Assembly: GCA_024741835.1 (NCBI GenBank)
Contig: JAENRP010000572.1
Coordinates: 1 to 17,442 of the forward strand
Direction of reading: 5' to 3'
Source: Diplocarpon mali
Lineage: Eukaryota > Ascomycota > Leotiomycetes > Helotiales > Drepanopezizaceae
Length of the DNA stretch: 17,442 nucleotides
Numbering within the stretch: the first letter of the stretch is position 1; each line of letters opens with the position of its first letter. The notes beneath the pieces were generated by a model, which saw only the letters and a list, made by a program, of their open reading frames with translations, was not told the origin of the DNA and did no database searches. The position numbers and the translations under genes were made by a program. Below, piece after piece: positions 1-9,830 of this stretch.

Positions 1-97
1 ATTTATATAGTTTATAAATAATAATTATAAAGTGATCTTTAAAGTTAAAATCAAAGATAGACTTTATATTATCTTAAAAGTGATATTATAGAAATTA

Positions 98-567
98 ACT
101 CTTAAGCTAAACTTATAAGTGGATTCCTTTAAGGAAAGTGTACTCTTTGCCCTAATATAATTAAGCGAGGATAAGGAGAATAGATGGACTCTTAAGCTAG
201 GATTATAAGTAAAATTCGCGAAAATAACTCTTAAGCTAAAACTATAAGTAAATTGTAAAGTGTCCTTAAAGATAACTCCTAAGCTAGGATTATAAGTGAA
301 TTTAATAAAAATAACTCTTAAGCTAAGACTGCAAGTGGATTCTGCAAATTTACTAATAATAACTCTTAAGCTAAGATCGCAAGTGAAATTTATAGAAATA
401 ACTCTTAGGCTAGGACTGCGAGTGAAATTCGCAAATTCGTTAAAGACGACTCCTAAGCTAAGATTATAAGTAGATCTCGCCATTTCTGGGAAATCGACTC
501 TTAAGCTAAGACCGTAAGTAGATCTTACGGTTTTATTAAAAACGACTCTTAAGCCAGGCTTATAACT
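98..567. repeat. Minisatellite: ten copies of a 23-bp motif at 39/48-bp spacing
   Basis: Ten near-identical 23-bp units begin at 98, 188, 227, 275, 314, 362, 401, 449, 497 and 545. Each starts ACTC and ends AAGT or GAGT (the last ends AACT), around a CTTAAGCTAAGA-like core. Spacers fall into two classes, 16 and 25 bp, giving intervals of 39 and 48 bp that partly alternate, as if the higher-order unit were an 87-bp dimer. The first interval is 90 bp and contains a badly decayed copy near 142. Copies differ mainly by transitions, as expected from RIP. Because every interval is a multiple of three and the unit carries no stop on the minus strand, a 139-codon open frame (483-64) results. Its repeated S-L-R-V-I-F peptide mirrors the DNA repeat, and I do not regard it as a gene. 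Confidence 0.85.
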
Positions 568-769
568 AGAAAATAGTAAAACCTTAAACTGCTATTATTA
601 GTCCTTTTTAGCTATTAATAATAAAGTATCGACTAATAATAGGCTATTAAAGCTATTAAAAGCCGAAAGCCTATTAAAGTATTAGCTAATATATAAAAGA
701 TTTGCATATCTAAGGCTAAAGAAATTAAAAGGCTTATATAAGGTCTTAATCTTAAAATAAAAGATCTAA
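568..769. other. AT-rich stretch between the array and the copia relic
   Basis: No gene can be supported here. The segment is very AT-rich and contains short repeats of 'ctattaaag' and 'ctattaataataa'. It may be the eroded N-terminal end of the copia pre-integrase region that follows, but I cannot recognise residues in it. No LTR of the copia element is visible. Confidence 0.35.
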
Positions 770-1139
770 GTATTAAAGGATCGCCTAATATACTAAATTT
801 GCAAGCTAATAAAACTTTAAAATCAGATGCGAATTAAGCTTAGTCTATAGAAAGATTCGATACTAGCGCTAATATCTATTAATACTATTAAACTATTTAT
901 AACCTTAATTAAAGGAAATAATTGGTTTTCTTAAATAGTAGATAATTCCACTTAATAGATATAAACCATTTGCGCTAGGACTAAATCTAAGCTTATAAAA
1001 AAGTTAGAAACTTAAAAAGTGATAGAGGAACGCTAGACCTAATTGAAGCTAATAGCTATTAGGTCTAATAATATATTAAAGATTAAGGTAAAGCTTGATA
1101 ATTAAGCAAAATAAGGAGTTTATTATAAACTAATTATAA

Positions 1140-1600
1140 TATATAAAGGTTCCTATTAGAATAGCATCGCTAAGCGAAGCATTTAATAAGTAGAGACTGA
1201 CTATTGCGCTTTATTATAAAATGCTAACCTACTATTGGAATTCTAAGACCTTGTAGTTAAGGCAAATGCATACTTATAAAATAGAATAAGTAGTGGACTA
1301 ATAGTCAATAGCACTTGAATATTACTATATAAGGCATATCTTAGATAGAAACTAAGCTTAGACTATATCTGCGTTTTTAAAAGCGTTTGCTACTCTTATA
1401 TTAGCCTAAAGTCCTAGCCCGCGGGTATAAAAAGCAAGAAGCTAATAGACTAAGGTAGAGAATATATATTTATTAAGTATATTAAATAGATAATAAAGTA
1501 ATAGATAGTATATATACTAAATCTAAAGTGAGTAATTATATCCTTAGTAGTTAAGTTCGACGAATCTTAAAATAGGAGGGAGCTATCTTTAAAGCTTTAT
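1140..1600 (+). pseudogene. copia integrase, C-terminal part
   Basis: With TAG/TAA read as former Gln, the frame gives a QNGVAER-like box (N-S-I-A-K-R-S near 1160), then A-L-L-x-N-A-N-L-L-L-E-F and V-V-K-A-N-A-Y-L-x-N-R-I matching the copia 'LP..LW..A...A.YL.NR.P' segment. It ends in V-K-F-D-E near 1551-1565, the block that closes copia integrase before the RT linker. This is what distinguishes copia (integrase before RT) from gypsy order. Confidence 0.75.
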
Positions 1601-2259
1601 ATACTTAAAGATTCGCAAAGTATACTATTCGATAGTAATACTATTAAGCCGAACTAATAACCCCTTTCTCTTAGCTTAAGTATATTAAGCGCACCTACTG
1701 ATCGACGACCTATTAGTCGCCTAAAGGCTAAATAGATTATTCCTATTATCTGCGAACTGCCTAAAGTATAAAACAACTTTAATATTATTATCCCTTTAGT
1801 TAAAGCACCTAAGGTAAAGGATATTCCTAAAATAGGTATAAGTAATAATAAGCCTTTACTATTAGAAAGCGGTTCCTTAGATGATAAGCCTATAGAACCT
1901 ATAGCTAAACCTATGTCTTTAAAGAGTAATAGAGACCTAGAACTAGAAGATACCTTAGATAAATGCAAGTTTAAGCGTATCTAGGCCATAATAGTATATA
2001 GGATTTATAAGCTCGAATTTCAATAGAGCTTCGATAAAGATAATATATTCCTAGCCGCTAAAGGGATAATGAAAATCTCTCTTTTAAAGATATATAATAA
2101 AGCTATTAATAACCTAGAGAATAGAGCAGTATAGAATAAGGCAATCTAAGAGGAGATAAGCTCTCTTATTGCAAATAGTATATAAATAGAAGAACCGACA
2201 CTAAAGGATATAAACCTAGTATTAATAAAGTAGGTCTTTATAATTAAAATATATGCAAA

Positions 2260-2710
2260 TAGGACTTTAGAACGTTATAAGGTAAGGCTTATAGCTAAGG
2301 GCTTCTCCTAATAGTATAAAGAAGACTACTTTAACACATTTGCGCCGATAGTTCGCATAGATACCCTTTGCATATTTATAGTAATAGTAGCTGCTGAGGA
2401 CCTTAAATGCAAATAGTATAATATTAAAAATGCATTTACTAAAGCGATTATAAAGGAACGGATTTTTCTCTCTTAACCTAATAGTATTCCTATATGCGCT
2501 AGCCACTCTTTCTATATACTTTGCAGTATTTATAGGCTTAAACAATCAGCCTATAATTAAAACCTCTTATATAGCTCTACTCTAATAGAAATAGGATTCG
2601 TTTAAAGCCTAGCTAACCCTTATCTATTTACCTATACTAAGCGTAAAATCAAATTGCTACTATATATTAATAATATTACTATAGCTATAAAAACAACTAC
2701 TTAATTAGAT
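2260..2710 (+). pseudogene. copia reverse transcriptase domain
   Basis: Recognisable blocks in order are Y-K-V-R-L-I-A-K-G-F-S (about 2276-2310), D-Y-F-N-T-F-A-P-I-V-R-I, I-K-N-A-F, I-Y-R-L-K-Q-S-A (the SLYGLKQA box, Gly->Arg) and L-L-L-Y-I-N-N (the LLLYVDD box). The catalytic Asp pair is Asn-Asn, so the enzyme could not polymerise even without the many stops. Confidence 0.88.
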
Positions 2711-3164
2711 TGGTTCTTTATAACAATTCGGAAACGTTTTAATACTAAGGATCTAAGGGGAATTTATAAGATCCTTAGCATTTGCATTATAAGGAACCGC
2801 TTTACTTAAGAACTCTGGTTAAACTAAGAGTAATATATTAAAAAGATCCTAGACCAAATAGGACTCTCTACTTATACTCCCAACTTTAAGCCAAAGTGTA
2901 CTCTAATCGAAGGAAAGTATAATAAATTGGAGCCTACTAATGAAAATAAATAGAAAGGAGATTTAAAGAAGTACTAATAGGATATTAGAGCGATTATATA
3001 TACTATAGTATATATAAGACCAGATATCGCCTTTATTACTAAGTAACTTAGTCAGAACCTAAAGGATCTGACGATTTAATATAAGAACGCAGTCAAGCGA
3101 CTTAAAAGATACCTTCGATTAATAATTATATAAAAGGTAAGATATAAACTAATGAAATATATAA

Positions 3165-3655
3165 GTGCAAAGCTTAAGGTATATACTAATTCTAATTAGG
3201 CAAATATAAAAGGTTAGAAAAGTATATCTAAAAGCGTAGTAGTACTATATAGTAGACCTATATTATAAGGAAGTAGGAAGTAGAAATTAGTGGCTATCGC
3301 AAGCACTAAGGCCGAATATATATCAATATTATTAAATTGCAAGTAAGGATTATAGATCGCTTAAGTTTTAAAAGATATAGGTTTCACTAAGTATATTAAA
3401 TAAGATAGGAATTGTATTAATCTCTAAATAGATAATATAAGGGCAATTGCACTTATAAAGAATCCACACTTATATAAGCGATCGAAATATATTAATATTA
3501 CTTACTACTTTATCCGCGACCTTATTATAAAGAATAAGTTATTAATTACCTATATCTTAACCGATCGAATAATAGTAGATGGATTTATAAAGCTATTAAA
3601 GACAGTTGTAAAGTTCGAAGCGTTTAAAGATATACTAGGGTTATAGAAGATAGTA
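3165..3655 (+). pseudogene. copia RNase H domain and polyprotein end
   Basis: The frame reads V-Y-T-N-S-N (YTDSD), G-S-R-K-x-K-L-V-A-I-A-S-T-K-A-E-Y-I (SRKQ..VA.ST.EAEY), I-D-N-I-R-A-I-A-L-I-K-N-P (D.Q.AI.L..NP), H-L-Y-K-R-S-K-Y-I-N-I-T-Y-Y-F-I-R-D (H.R.KHID..YHF.R) and D-G-F-I-K-L-L-K (ADG.TK.L). The order and the H-to-K-H-I-D block are diagnostic of Ty1/copia RNase H. Similarity ends near 3655, about 25 bp before the next copy of the 23-bp motif. Confidence 0.85.
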
Positions 3656-3678
3656 GGAGCTTAGCAGGCTCAAGGACA

Positions 3679-3829
3679 ACTCCTAGGCCCGCCCTGCGAA
3701 TTAAGTCATATAGTCTTATAAAAGAAAGTTTTTTTTAAATCGACTCTTAGGCCTAGACCGCGAGTCAAGTTATATAATCTTATAAAGGAACGCTTTTGGA
3801 AATTTAACTCCTAGTCCCACCCTATAAGT
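3679..3829. repeat. Three copies of the 23-bp motif at 64-bp period
   Basis: Units start at 3679, 3743 and 3807, exactly 64 bp apart, and belong to the same 23-bp family as the array at 98-567 (ACTCYTAGKCC at the left, GCGAGT, GCGAAT or ATAAGT at the right). The 41-bp spacers are similar to each other (both carry 'agtYatataRtcttataaa'), so this is a true 64-bp tandem repeat. These copies are less AT-shifted than the left array. The repeat family thus flanks the copia relic on both sides. Confidence 0.75.
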
Positions 3830-4099
3830 AGGATTAGTGATTTCAATAGAGGTTACTATTAATTGATTGTTTTTAATTTAAAAAGATACCTAAGAGTTAG
3901 ATTAGCGTAAAAGGATAGTTATTATTTTCCTAACTATAGGTCAATCGGAGTAAGGTCTAAGTAGGAGTATTAAGATAAGTGATATAGCTATCACTTTAAT
4001 ATATTATTATATAACCCTACTGCTTAGTTAGTAAGATATTAATATATATATAGCTATAGGTAAGAAAGGGGTAACCTTCCTTCCTTAACTCTTACTAAT
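3830..4099. other. AT-rich leader upstream of the outer gypsy gag, with one perfect hairpin
   Basis: No gene is visible. An inverted repeat AAGTGATA-tagc-TATCACTT lies at 3977-3996, and TATA-rich stretches lie near 4000-4010 and 4030-4045. By position this could be the remnant 5' LTR or leader of the outer gypsy element. I could not find a matching second LTR in the window, so that is inference only. Confidence 0.3.
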
Positions 4100-5779
4100 A
4101 TATCGACCATCGACCTTTAGAAGCCTCCTTTACCTACTGCGCCGACTCACTTAAGCTCAATAGATACCTTATTTTAAGAGCTGATAAACCAGATCCTTAA
4201 TACTACTGCAACCGCACCTAGTAGTACTCTTTCCCTACCCTTATAGGAGTAGAGTTTTAAGGAAGAATTGCAAATATTAGTAGGCCCTTCTTAAGATAAG
4301 GAATCATTTGGAACATTATAAGAAAGAGGAAAAAGGTCGATAGAAGTTTAAACATTTAATTAAGGAGTTAAGGAAAGTATAGAAACTCAGACGCAAGCTA
4401 AGATAATGTCTAAGAAAAGCCTATTACTACTAGCGGCATATTTTAGATAGGAGTTTCCTAAGGAACTAGGAAGCTATAAGCTACTTACGCTCTCGGGGAT
4501 CGGATCAAAGACCTTTTAACTAAGGGAATACCTCACTTAAAGCCTATACACCTAGCTTACTAATTAAGAGACCCTTAAGGTCTTACCTGCTAAACGAAAG
4601 ATCTTTAAAGCAATTACCTTAAACCTGGCTTAGGCTTAAAAGGCAGATATAGCATCCTTAAAGCTGCTTAAATTCGAAAGATATTAAGACTTTAATAGTA
4701 AAATGCCTGCGGAGTTATGGTTAGACCGACTCGACTATGACTTTAAGGTTAAGGGACAGCCCTTTCTACCTACTCCTATGTATCTAAGGGCTATCTTAAT
4801 TCTTTTCTATAAGGAGGCCTTTAGGAAGTTTCAATCCTATCCCTATATAAAAGCTATTATAGCAAATAGGTCTATAGCATTAGAAGAGTAGAAGAAAGAA
4901 GTTATTAAGTAGCTAAAGTGCTAGTACCTTAATAACGACTGCTTAGTTGAAGAGATAGATATTATAATTGATATGACTAATCTAGTATAAGGGGAGAGCG
5001 AAACCCTTATAATATACTACTTAAGGACTGCGGAACTCCTAAAGCGGATTAGGGTTAAGGACTTAGATAAGGCTTAAGTATTTGACCTAAATTATATATA
5101 AAAGGACTCCAATCGATATATTCTGACTTTAATTACCTTAATATTTATTAGAGGTATGCTAGATAATAAGCTTCGGTCTTATGCACTTAATAATAATGCC
5201 TTGCTTATCCTATGCCTTTAGAAGATATATAAGGTTCTATACTACTCTTAAAAGTCTATTAGAACTTAAGAGAAGGTTAAAGCCGAGATTGAAATACGCA
5301 AATACTATTAGAAGCTTAAGAGTTACGTTAAGCACTATGCCAGTGTCCCGGCTGTTATAGCTTTGGCTGCTTAGAATAAGCATTAATACACTCTTTAATA
5401 ATAGCCTTAATCAGATAATAAGCCTAAAGCTCAAGACCCTTAGCCTTAAGTTACTTAAACTCATTAGATAAGATAGGCGCTAATAGCTTAGTCCTTATCA
5501 TTTAGTTCCTAAGGCATGCAAGCTTCGTTAAACCGATTAGATAATAAAGCTCCTTAAAGCTTAAGAAGGTAGTAAGATACTTAGCATATATATAATTAGC
5601 ATAATTCCTATAATAGCAGGTACCCTTATTCTTAAGTTAGGTCAAGTGCTAGCAGGGGACCTAGGGTTATATAAGGAAAAGGAGTATAACACTTTCTACT
5701 ATTAAGGCCGGCCGCGGACTCTCAGAACCCTTTTATTAATAGAATAGTGACCTACAACTCAGTAAGAGATAGAGTACTT

Positions 5780-5821
5780 TATATAGATTATGGCATTTGC
5801 GGCCATATAAAAAGGGCATAT
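5780..5821 (+). other. Zinc knuckle of outer gag (three of four ligands readable as mutated or kept)
   Basis: The codons read Y-I-D-Y-G-I-C-G-H-I-K-R-A-Y. Restoring TAT to TGT at the three Tyr codons gives the classic C-X2-C-X4-H-X4-C spacing with the His intact (5804-5806). All changes are G->A, as expected from RIP. This identifies the upstream frame as a retroelement nucleocapsid. Confidence 0.8.
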
Positions 5822-6649
5822 CCTAATGCCCCTTTGCCTTATTAGAAGAGATCTTATTTAAAGGCTATTATCTATTCGAATTAAGATATTATTACTTATT
5901 ATGCAGAGCTTTAGAACGAACTTAGATATATTGTAGGAAGTAATACCCTAGAGCTTCCTTAGATACTATTTAATACTATTAGCTTAGGAGCCAGGGCTGT
6001 AATATTAGAAAAGTCGAGTGGAGCCTTAACCCCGAACTCCGAAGTTAGTGGCATTTCGTTAGAGGAATATACTTAGCTCTTAAGTAGGCAAGCTAAGTTT
6101 AATAGCTATATTAAGGATGCGAGACCGGTAGAGCTTAAGTTACTAGTCTATAGGATAGATAGTCTTAAGCTAAAGGAAGAGAGCAAGAATTCTCCTAATG
6201 TCTATTCAAATGCGGCCGGAGCTAGGGCTAAGAAGAGGGTCAGAGTTCAAACCCTAAGCGAAGAGGAACTCTCTATAGATAAAGAAGCTAAGGCAGTTTA
6301 TTAACCCTTTTTAAAGATAAAGGCAAAGGATAGAGAAAGAAAGCTTAGATAGCTTAAGGAGATTATAAGGAAGGAAGGATTAGGACCTATAAACTACCAG
6401 GCATTAATAGAGCGAATCTAGGTCCCTTTGAATCTACTAGAGTTTATATAGACTTCTTCTAAAGGTGCTAAGGAGTTTAAAAAGCTATTGACTCATAAGA
6501 ATTAAAAGAAGAGCGCTAAGAAATCGGCACCCTCTATCAACTTACTTATATTGAAAAAGGCGGAATCAGGAATATTACTATATCGAAATACAGTTATTAG
6601 AGCTTAGCTAGCCTAAATTGTCCTATAGATCCATCCGGATAATAAGGCT

Positions 6650-7100
6650 TAGAAGATTCCTATAGCTATTAGGGTTAATAAGGGAAGAAAGATAGCTATT
6701 ATAAATTTGCCACTAGGCATATGCTCTACGGATTAAGGGTCTAATATCCTAATTATATCGCCTACTCTATAGTAGAAGTTGAGATTAACAAAGGAGACCC
6801 TAAACTTATAAGACTTCTCTAAAGTCAGCTATAGAATAGCAGATAGGCAAATGTATCGCTTAGATAGTTTTATCTCCTTTAATATAAGAGTTAAGGACAT
6901 TTGGCAAAAGGTCTACTTATTTATATAACCTAGCACTAGGCTAAAGGATATAAAGTTAAGTCTTCTATTAGGACCCCTTTAGCTATATATAGTCTTTATA
7001 AAAATGGATATCTACAAGAGCTCTTTAGTTATTAGAGGGACTGGAATAGAAAAGCCTATAACACTCTAAGGGCCTCTTTATAAGCTATCTAAACCCTTGA
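6650..7100 (+). pseudogene. Retropepsin-like protease region of the outer element
   Basis: The frame contains S-N-I-L-I-I-S-P-T-L (resembling the region after the catalytic Asp), D-F-S-K-V-S-Y-R-I-A-D, F-N-I-R-V-K-D-I-W, and L-L-L-G-P-L-stop-L-Y-I-V near 6970, which fits the 'LLG.PWL' box that ends retroelement proteases. The D-T-G triad itself is not readable, so the call rests on the downstream blocks and on the position between zinc knuckle and RT. Confidence 0.55.
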
Positions 7101-7692
7101 ACCTTATTCTACATCCGAAGGCCGTCTCTTAAAGGAGTATCAAGAACCTTATAATTAAGTTTAAAGACAGCGACTTTGACTAAAGTATAACTAATAAAGA
7201 CTAAAATGGCAATACCTTATTTGAGTTTAAAGAAGATATAGATACATCAGATTCAAGGTCTGCGATTGACCTAAAGGTACTATATACTGCGGCTAAGTTA
7301 AAAAACTGAATTACCTAAAACGCCCTATAGAGGGCATTATAAATACTATAATGCTAAACCTAGCATCTAGCAGATTCGAGGGCGAATCTGGTTATAAGGG
7401 GACTAAGATAGATAAGTCATTAGCCCTATTAAAGCTACTCTAATCTAGAAAAGGGCAGGCTCTACTATAAGCTAGAAGTAACTACTTAGGATCTTAAAGT
7501 ACCAGAATCATATTATAACCTCTAACTCTGCTAGGCCTTTTAGCCATATTGTCAAATTATGCAAGCATTAGCAGCCTAACGAAGAATCTGAGGTATTATA
7601 TAAAGCGCAGGGTTATATAACTGCCTTTGGAAGAAGTCTCAGATGATATCTTAGAAGCTTAGGTAAAGTTATCGGTATTAAACTTTAGATCT

Positions 7693-7697
7693 TGCAT
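7693..7697. repeat. Target-site duplication TGCAT (left)
   Basis: TGCAT lies directly before the 5' LTR and is repeated at 15274-15278 directly after the 3' LTR. A 5-bp duplication is typical of Ty3/gypsy integrases. Both copies are unmutated. Confidence 0.88.
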
Positions 7698-8012
7698 TGT
7701 AACGGCTGCACCCCTAACTGGTGCAATTACCTAGGAGTATAGTATTATGGCGTTTTAAGGTTTTGCAATCTCGATTCGATGCAAGGTTATTTCAAATCGA
7801 CCCCGAAGGTGCAAAAGGATATTCTTATATAATATTATATAAATAGGCAAAGAGCTTAGAGCTGCTTATATATATAAGGGAGAAGGGCTCTTTTATAAGG
7901 AGGGCTCTCTAACTTCTTCGTTTCCTTTGTATTAGACTTATAGAATACGCCTTTTGCACCACTTCTTACTCTTATACTTGATCTTGCACTTCGGCGGTCC
8001 TATATTATTATA
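7698..8012 (+). repeat. 5' LTR of inner element
   Basis: Begins TGTAAC and ends ATTATA. It aligns without gaps over 315 bp to 14959-15273. By hand alignment I count about 33 differences, all transitions. A TATA-rich box lies at 7866-7877 and the probable transcript start is near 7911. Confidence 0.93.
7866..7923 (+). promoter_or_regulatory. LTR promoter: TATA box and probable self-primer transcript start
   Basis: TTATATATATAA at 7866-7877 is followed 34 bp later by AACTTCTTCGTTT (7911-7923), which is exactly complementary to the sequence just inside the LTR at 8015-8027. In Tf1-type elements the first bases of the RNA are the minus-strand primer, so the pairing predicts that transcription starts at about 7911. 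Confidence 0.6.
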
Positions 8013-8014
8013 TT

Positions 8015-8027
8015 AAACGAAGAAGTT
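8015..8027 (+). other. Primer-binding site of self-priming (Tf1/sushi) type
   Basis: AAACGAAGAAGTT lies 2 bp after the 5' LTR and is a perfect 13-nt reverse complement of LTR bases 7911-7923 (also present in the 3' LTR at 15172-15184). No tRNA 3'-end complement (TGG...) is visible at this position. The location and pairing fit self-priming as described for Tf1. Confidence 0.7.
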
Positions 8028-8320
8028 CTTCTCTGCTAAGGACGGCTTTTAATAATATCTTACCCCTTTTGAAAATCGATTTATAGTTATTTCGACTTTC
8101 GATAGAGTCAGGATTCTAAAGATCTCTTAGATAAACTAAGAGCTTAAGTATAGCTTATTAACTAGTATAATCGAGGAACGCTTTTATTAGCTGGATTTTC
8201 TTAACTACTCCTCTTATAGAAGTACTATAGGCAGAAGTTAAGAGAGCACTACGCTACTAGAACCCTTTTTCTATAGAATCCCTTTTTAACCGAATCCCTA
8301 TTAAAATTAAAATTAGTAAA
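8028..8320 (+). other. Untranslated leader of inner element
   Basis: This segment between the primer-binding site and the first plausible gag ATG (8321) carries no convincing frame. Confidence 0.5.
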
Positions 8321-9660
8321 ATGAATTCCCTACTAGCTGGAAGTTAGCAAATATAGAATATACTTAGTTCGTTCGGAGAACTAGCTTCTATAAGGAGTAC
8401 CCTTATCCTAGCTCCTAAGGCCGGACCTTCTTCTATTGCTAAGGGCAAAAGATTATAATACTATAGCTGAGCCAATTGAGATAAACGAGACTTTTCGAAC
8501 TTAAATGTCTTATAAGGAATAGTCTTAGGTTTAAAGGAATCCTTATAATACTAAGATTAATCTAATTAATAATTGTAAAGCAAGATTAGTAGGATTGCTT
8601 AAGCTATCTTTGGCCTAAAGACCTTAGCTTATTAAAGCTAAGAGACGGCTTAGCGCATATATTAAACTATTAAGCGAGAATCCACCTACCTTTAATAAAG
8701 TAAGACCTAGCCTCCTTTAAAAGTCGATATAAATATAAAATGGCTAAAAATTTAGCTAATCGAAAAGATTACCCCCTTTAATAATAGAACCTCTTTAATA
8801 TATAAGCAGTAGTTAGCTTTAGTCTAAGACTAACTATAAGTTAATGCTAACCTATATTCGAATAAGCGAGCTCGCTAAGCACTTATTTAAGGATCTACCA
8901 TAAGATAAGCCTAAACGTACCTCGAACCCTAGTACCTCTTAGAGACTAACCCCTTCCGAAACTATTAAGAAATGGTAGAACTGCTAAGCAATTACTTTTT
9001 AATTAGCTAAAAGGTAGACCTGTTTCGATCTACTTTCTATTACCTTTATATAAGAGAAGCCGGTTATTTTAAAGAGACTTTCCCTTAGTTTTAGGCCTGA
9101 TTCTAATCTACTGCAATCTAAGGAGAAGTCTTAAGATCTAAGTAGTTCTTCTTTATATAAAATAAGATTACCCCTTAGTTTAAAGCTACTTGCGCTTTAG
9201 CTAAGGCCTCTTAAGGGAAGGACTATACTATTATAATTAACCAATTAAATGCCCTTAATATTAAACGCTAAAGTAATCAACTTCTTAATCCTTCGACTAA
9301 AAGCAAGGCGATCCTAGTATTATACTAGAAGATATCCGGTTCGCTCTTTAATAAGACCGCTTGCGGTTTAAGCGCTAGAAGTACTACCTGAGTTTCTAAA
9401 TCACTAGCTTTAAAGCTAACTACCCCTTTTTACCAAGATACGCTAGCTAAGGCTAGTTCTCTTACTTTGCCCTTTAAGTAAGCTACCTACTGGACTTATA
9501 GCAAAACTAATTACTATAAGACCGAGTGCCCTTTTATAAATAAGATTAATGCCTTAGAAGATATAAAGGAAGATAATCCGACTTTAGACTTAATTAAAAA
9601 TAGGGTCGAAATAAAGGAAGATTAAGAAAACGAAGAGGCCTAGGAAAAGACTCCTACTTA
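8321..9660 (+). pseudogene. gag relic of inner element
   Basis: An ATG at 8321 opens a frame (M-N-S-L-L-A-G-S...) whose stops are all TAG or TAA up to about 8450. The coding phase then shifts by a small indel to the phase containing E-P-I-E-I-N-E-T-F at 8469. That phase runs to about 9310 with many Gln-type stops, and the zinc-knuckle phase follows at 9488. Downstream of the knuckle comes an acidic tail (near 9550-9670). Length (about 440 codons) and position fit a gypsy Gag. There is no sequence-level family match I can name beyond the knuckle. Confidence 0.72.
9488..9529 (+). other. Zinc knuckle of inner gag
   Basis: The codons read Y-W-T-Y-S-K-T-N-Y-Y-K-T-E-C. Undoing C->T/G->A at the two Cys positions and the His position gives C-X2-C-X4-H-X4-C exactly. 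Only the last Cys (9527-9529) survives. Confidence 0.8.
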
Positions 9661-9739
9661 GGCCTACGAAAGTGCGACTTATTAAAGCTAGATCTTAACT
9701 CTTAAATAGAAAGGAAGCAATTCCTAACCTCTTATACTA

Positions 9740-9830
9740 TTAGTATAAATAGACTTAGAGTATTATTATTAGCTTTAGTAGATACTAAAGCCCTTAGTTA
9801 TCTATTTTTAAATCGTTCCCTTTTTATATA
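9740..9830 (+). pseudogene. Aspartic protease active-site region
   Basis: L-L-L-A-L-V-D-T-K-A-L-S-Y-L-F-L matches the retropepsin 'aLVDTGAS..fl' pattern with the active-site Gly codon GGA changed to AAA. The catalytic Asp (9781-9783) is intact. It lies between the zinc knuckle and RT, as expected for gypsy. Confidence 0.82.

Larger units (their letters stand above)
770..3655 (+). pseudogene. Ty1/copia polyprotein relic (integrase-RT-RNase H), RIP-degraded, 5'-truncated
   Basis: The translation preserves the copia pol order. A pre-integrase/zinc segment lies near 770-860 (K-G-S-P-N-I, then S-I-E-R-F-D). The integrase end lies at 1150-1580 (QNG.AER-like N-S-I-A-K-R, then L-P-E-F-like, then V-K-F-D-E at about 1551). 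RT lies at 2270-2700 and RNase H at 3170-3655. Stops are overwhelmingly TAA or TAG at Gln positions. The RT Y-x-D-D box reads Y-I-N-N (2663-2674) and the RNase H Y-T-D-S reads Y-T-N-S, both Asp->Asn. Gag and protease, which should precede integrase, are absent, and no LTRs are recognised. The integrase part shifts frame at least once. Family assignment is firm, boundaries are approximate, and coding capacity is nil. The open frames on the opposite strand at 1654-1968 and 2267-2545 are shadows of this relic. Confidence 0.88.
4100..7697 (+). pseudogene. Outer Ty3/gypsy gag-protease-pol, left part, RIP-degraded
   Basis: One long phase can be followed from an ATA codon at 4100 (probably a mutated ATG) through the gag body. 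It includes an in-frame ATG at 4406 and an uninterrupted stretch at 4703-4891. A zinc knuckle lies at 5780-5821 and a retropepsin-like domain at about 6650-7100, followed by an acidic linker. Interrupting stops in the stretches I translated are TAA or TAG, nearly all readable as former Gln; one at about 6981 fits TGG->TAG in an L-G-L-P-W-L box. Several frame changes occur between gag and protease. The frame is cut at 7697 by the inner element and resumes at 15279 in the same phase. It is clearly a retroelement gag-pol; the finer family is not determined. Confidence 0.82.

Noticed and set aside
98..567. CRISPR-like regular repeat/spacer geometry
   Set aside because: Spacers are only 16 or 25 bp, are similar to each other, and the repeats vary. 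The surroundings are fungal retroelements with no cas genes. It is a minisatellite.
1654..2545. Two minus-strand open frames (1654-1968 and 2267-2545)
   Set aside because: Both overlie the plus-strand copia relic, whose conserved RT and integrase-linker blocks explain the sequence. The minus frames show no domain and are shadows.
4703..4891. A separate 62-residue gene at 4703-4891
   Set aside because: It is the longest stop-free stretch of the outer gag frame, with the same phase continuing on both sides through Gln-type stops.
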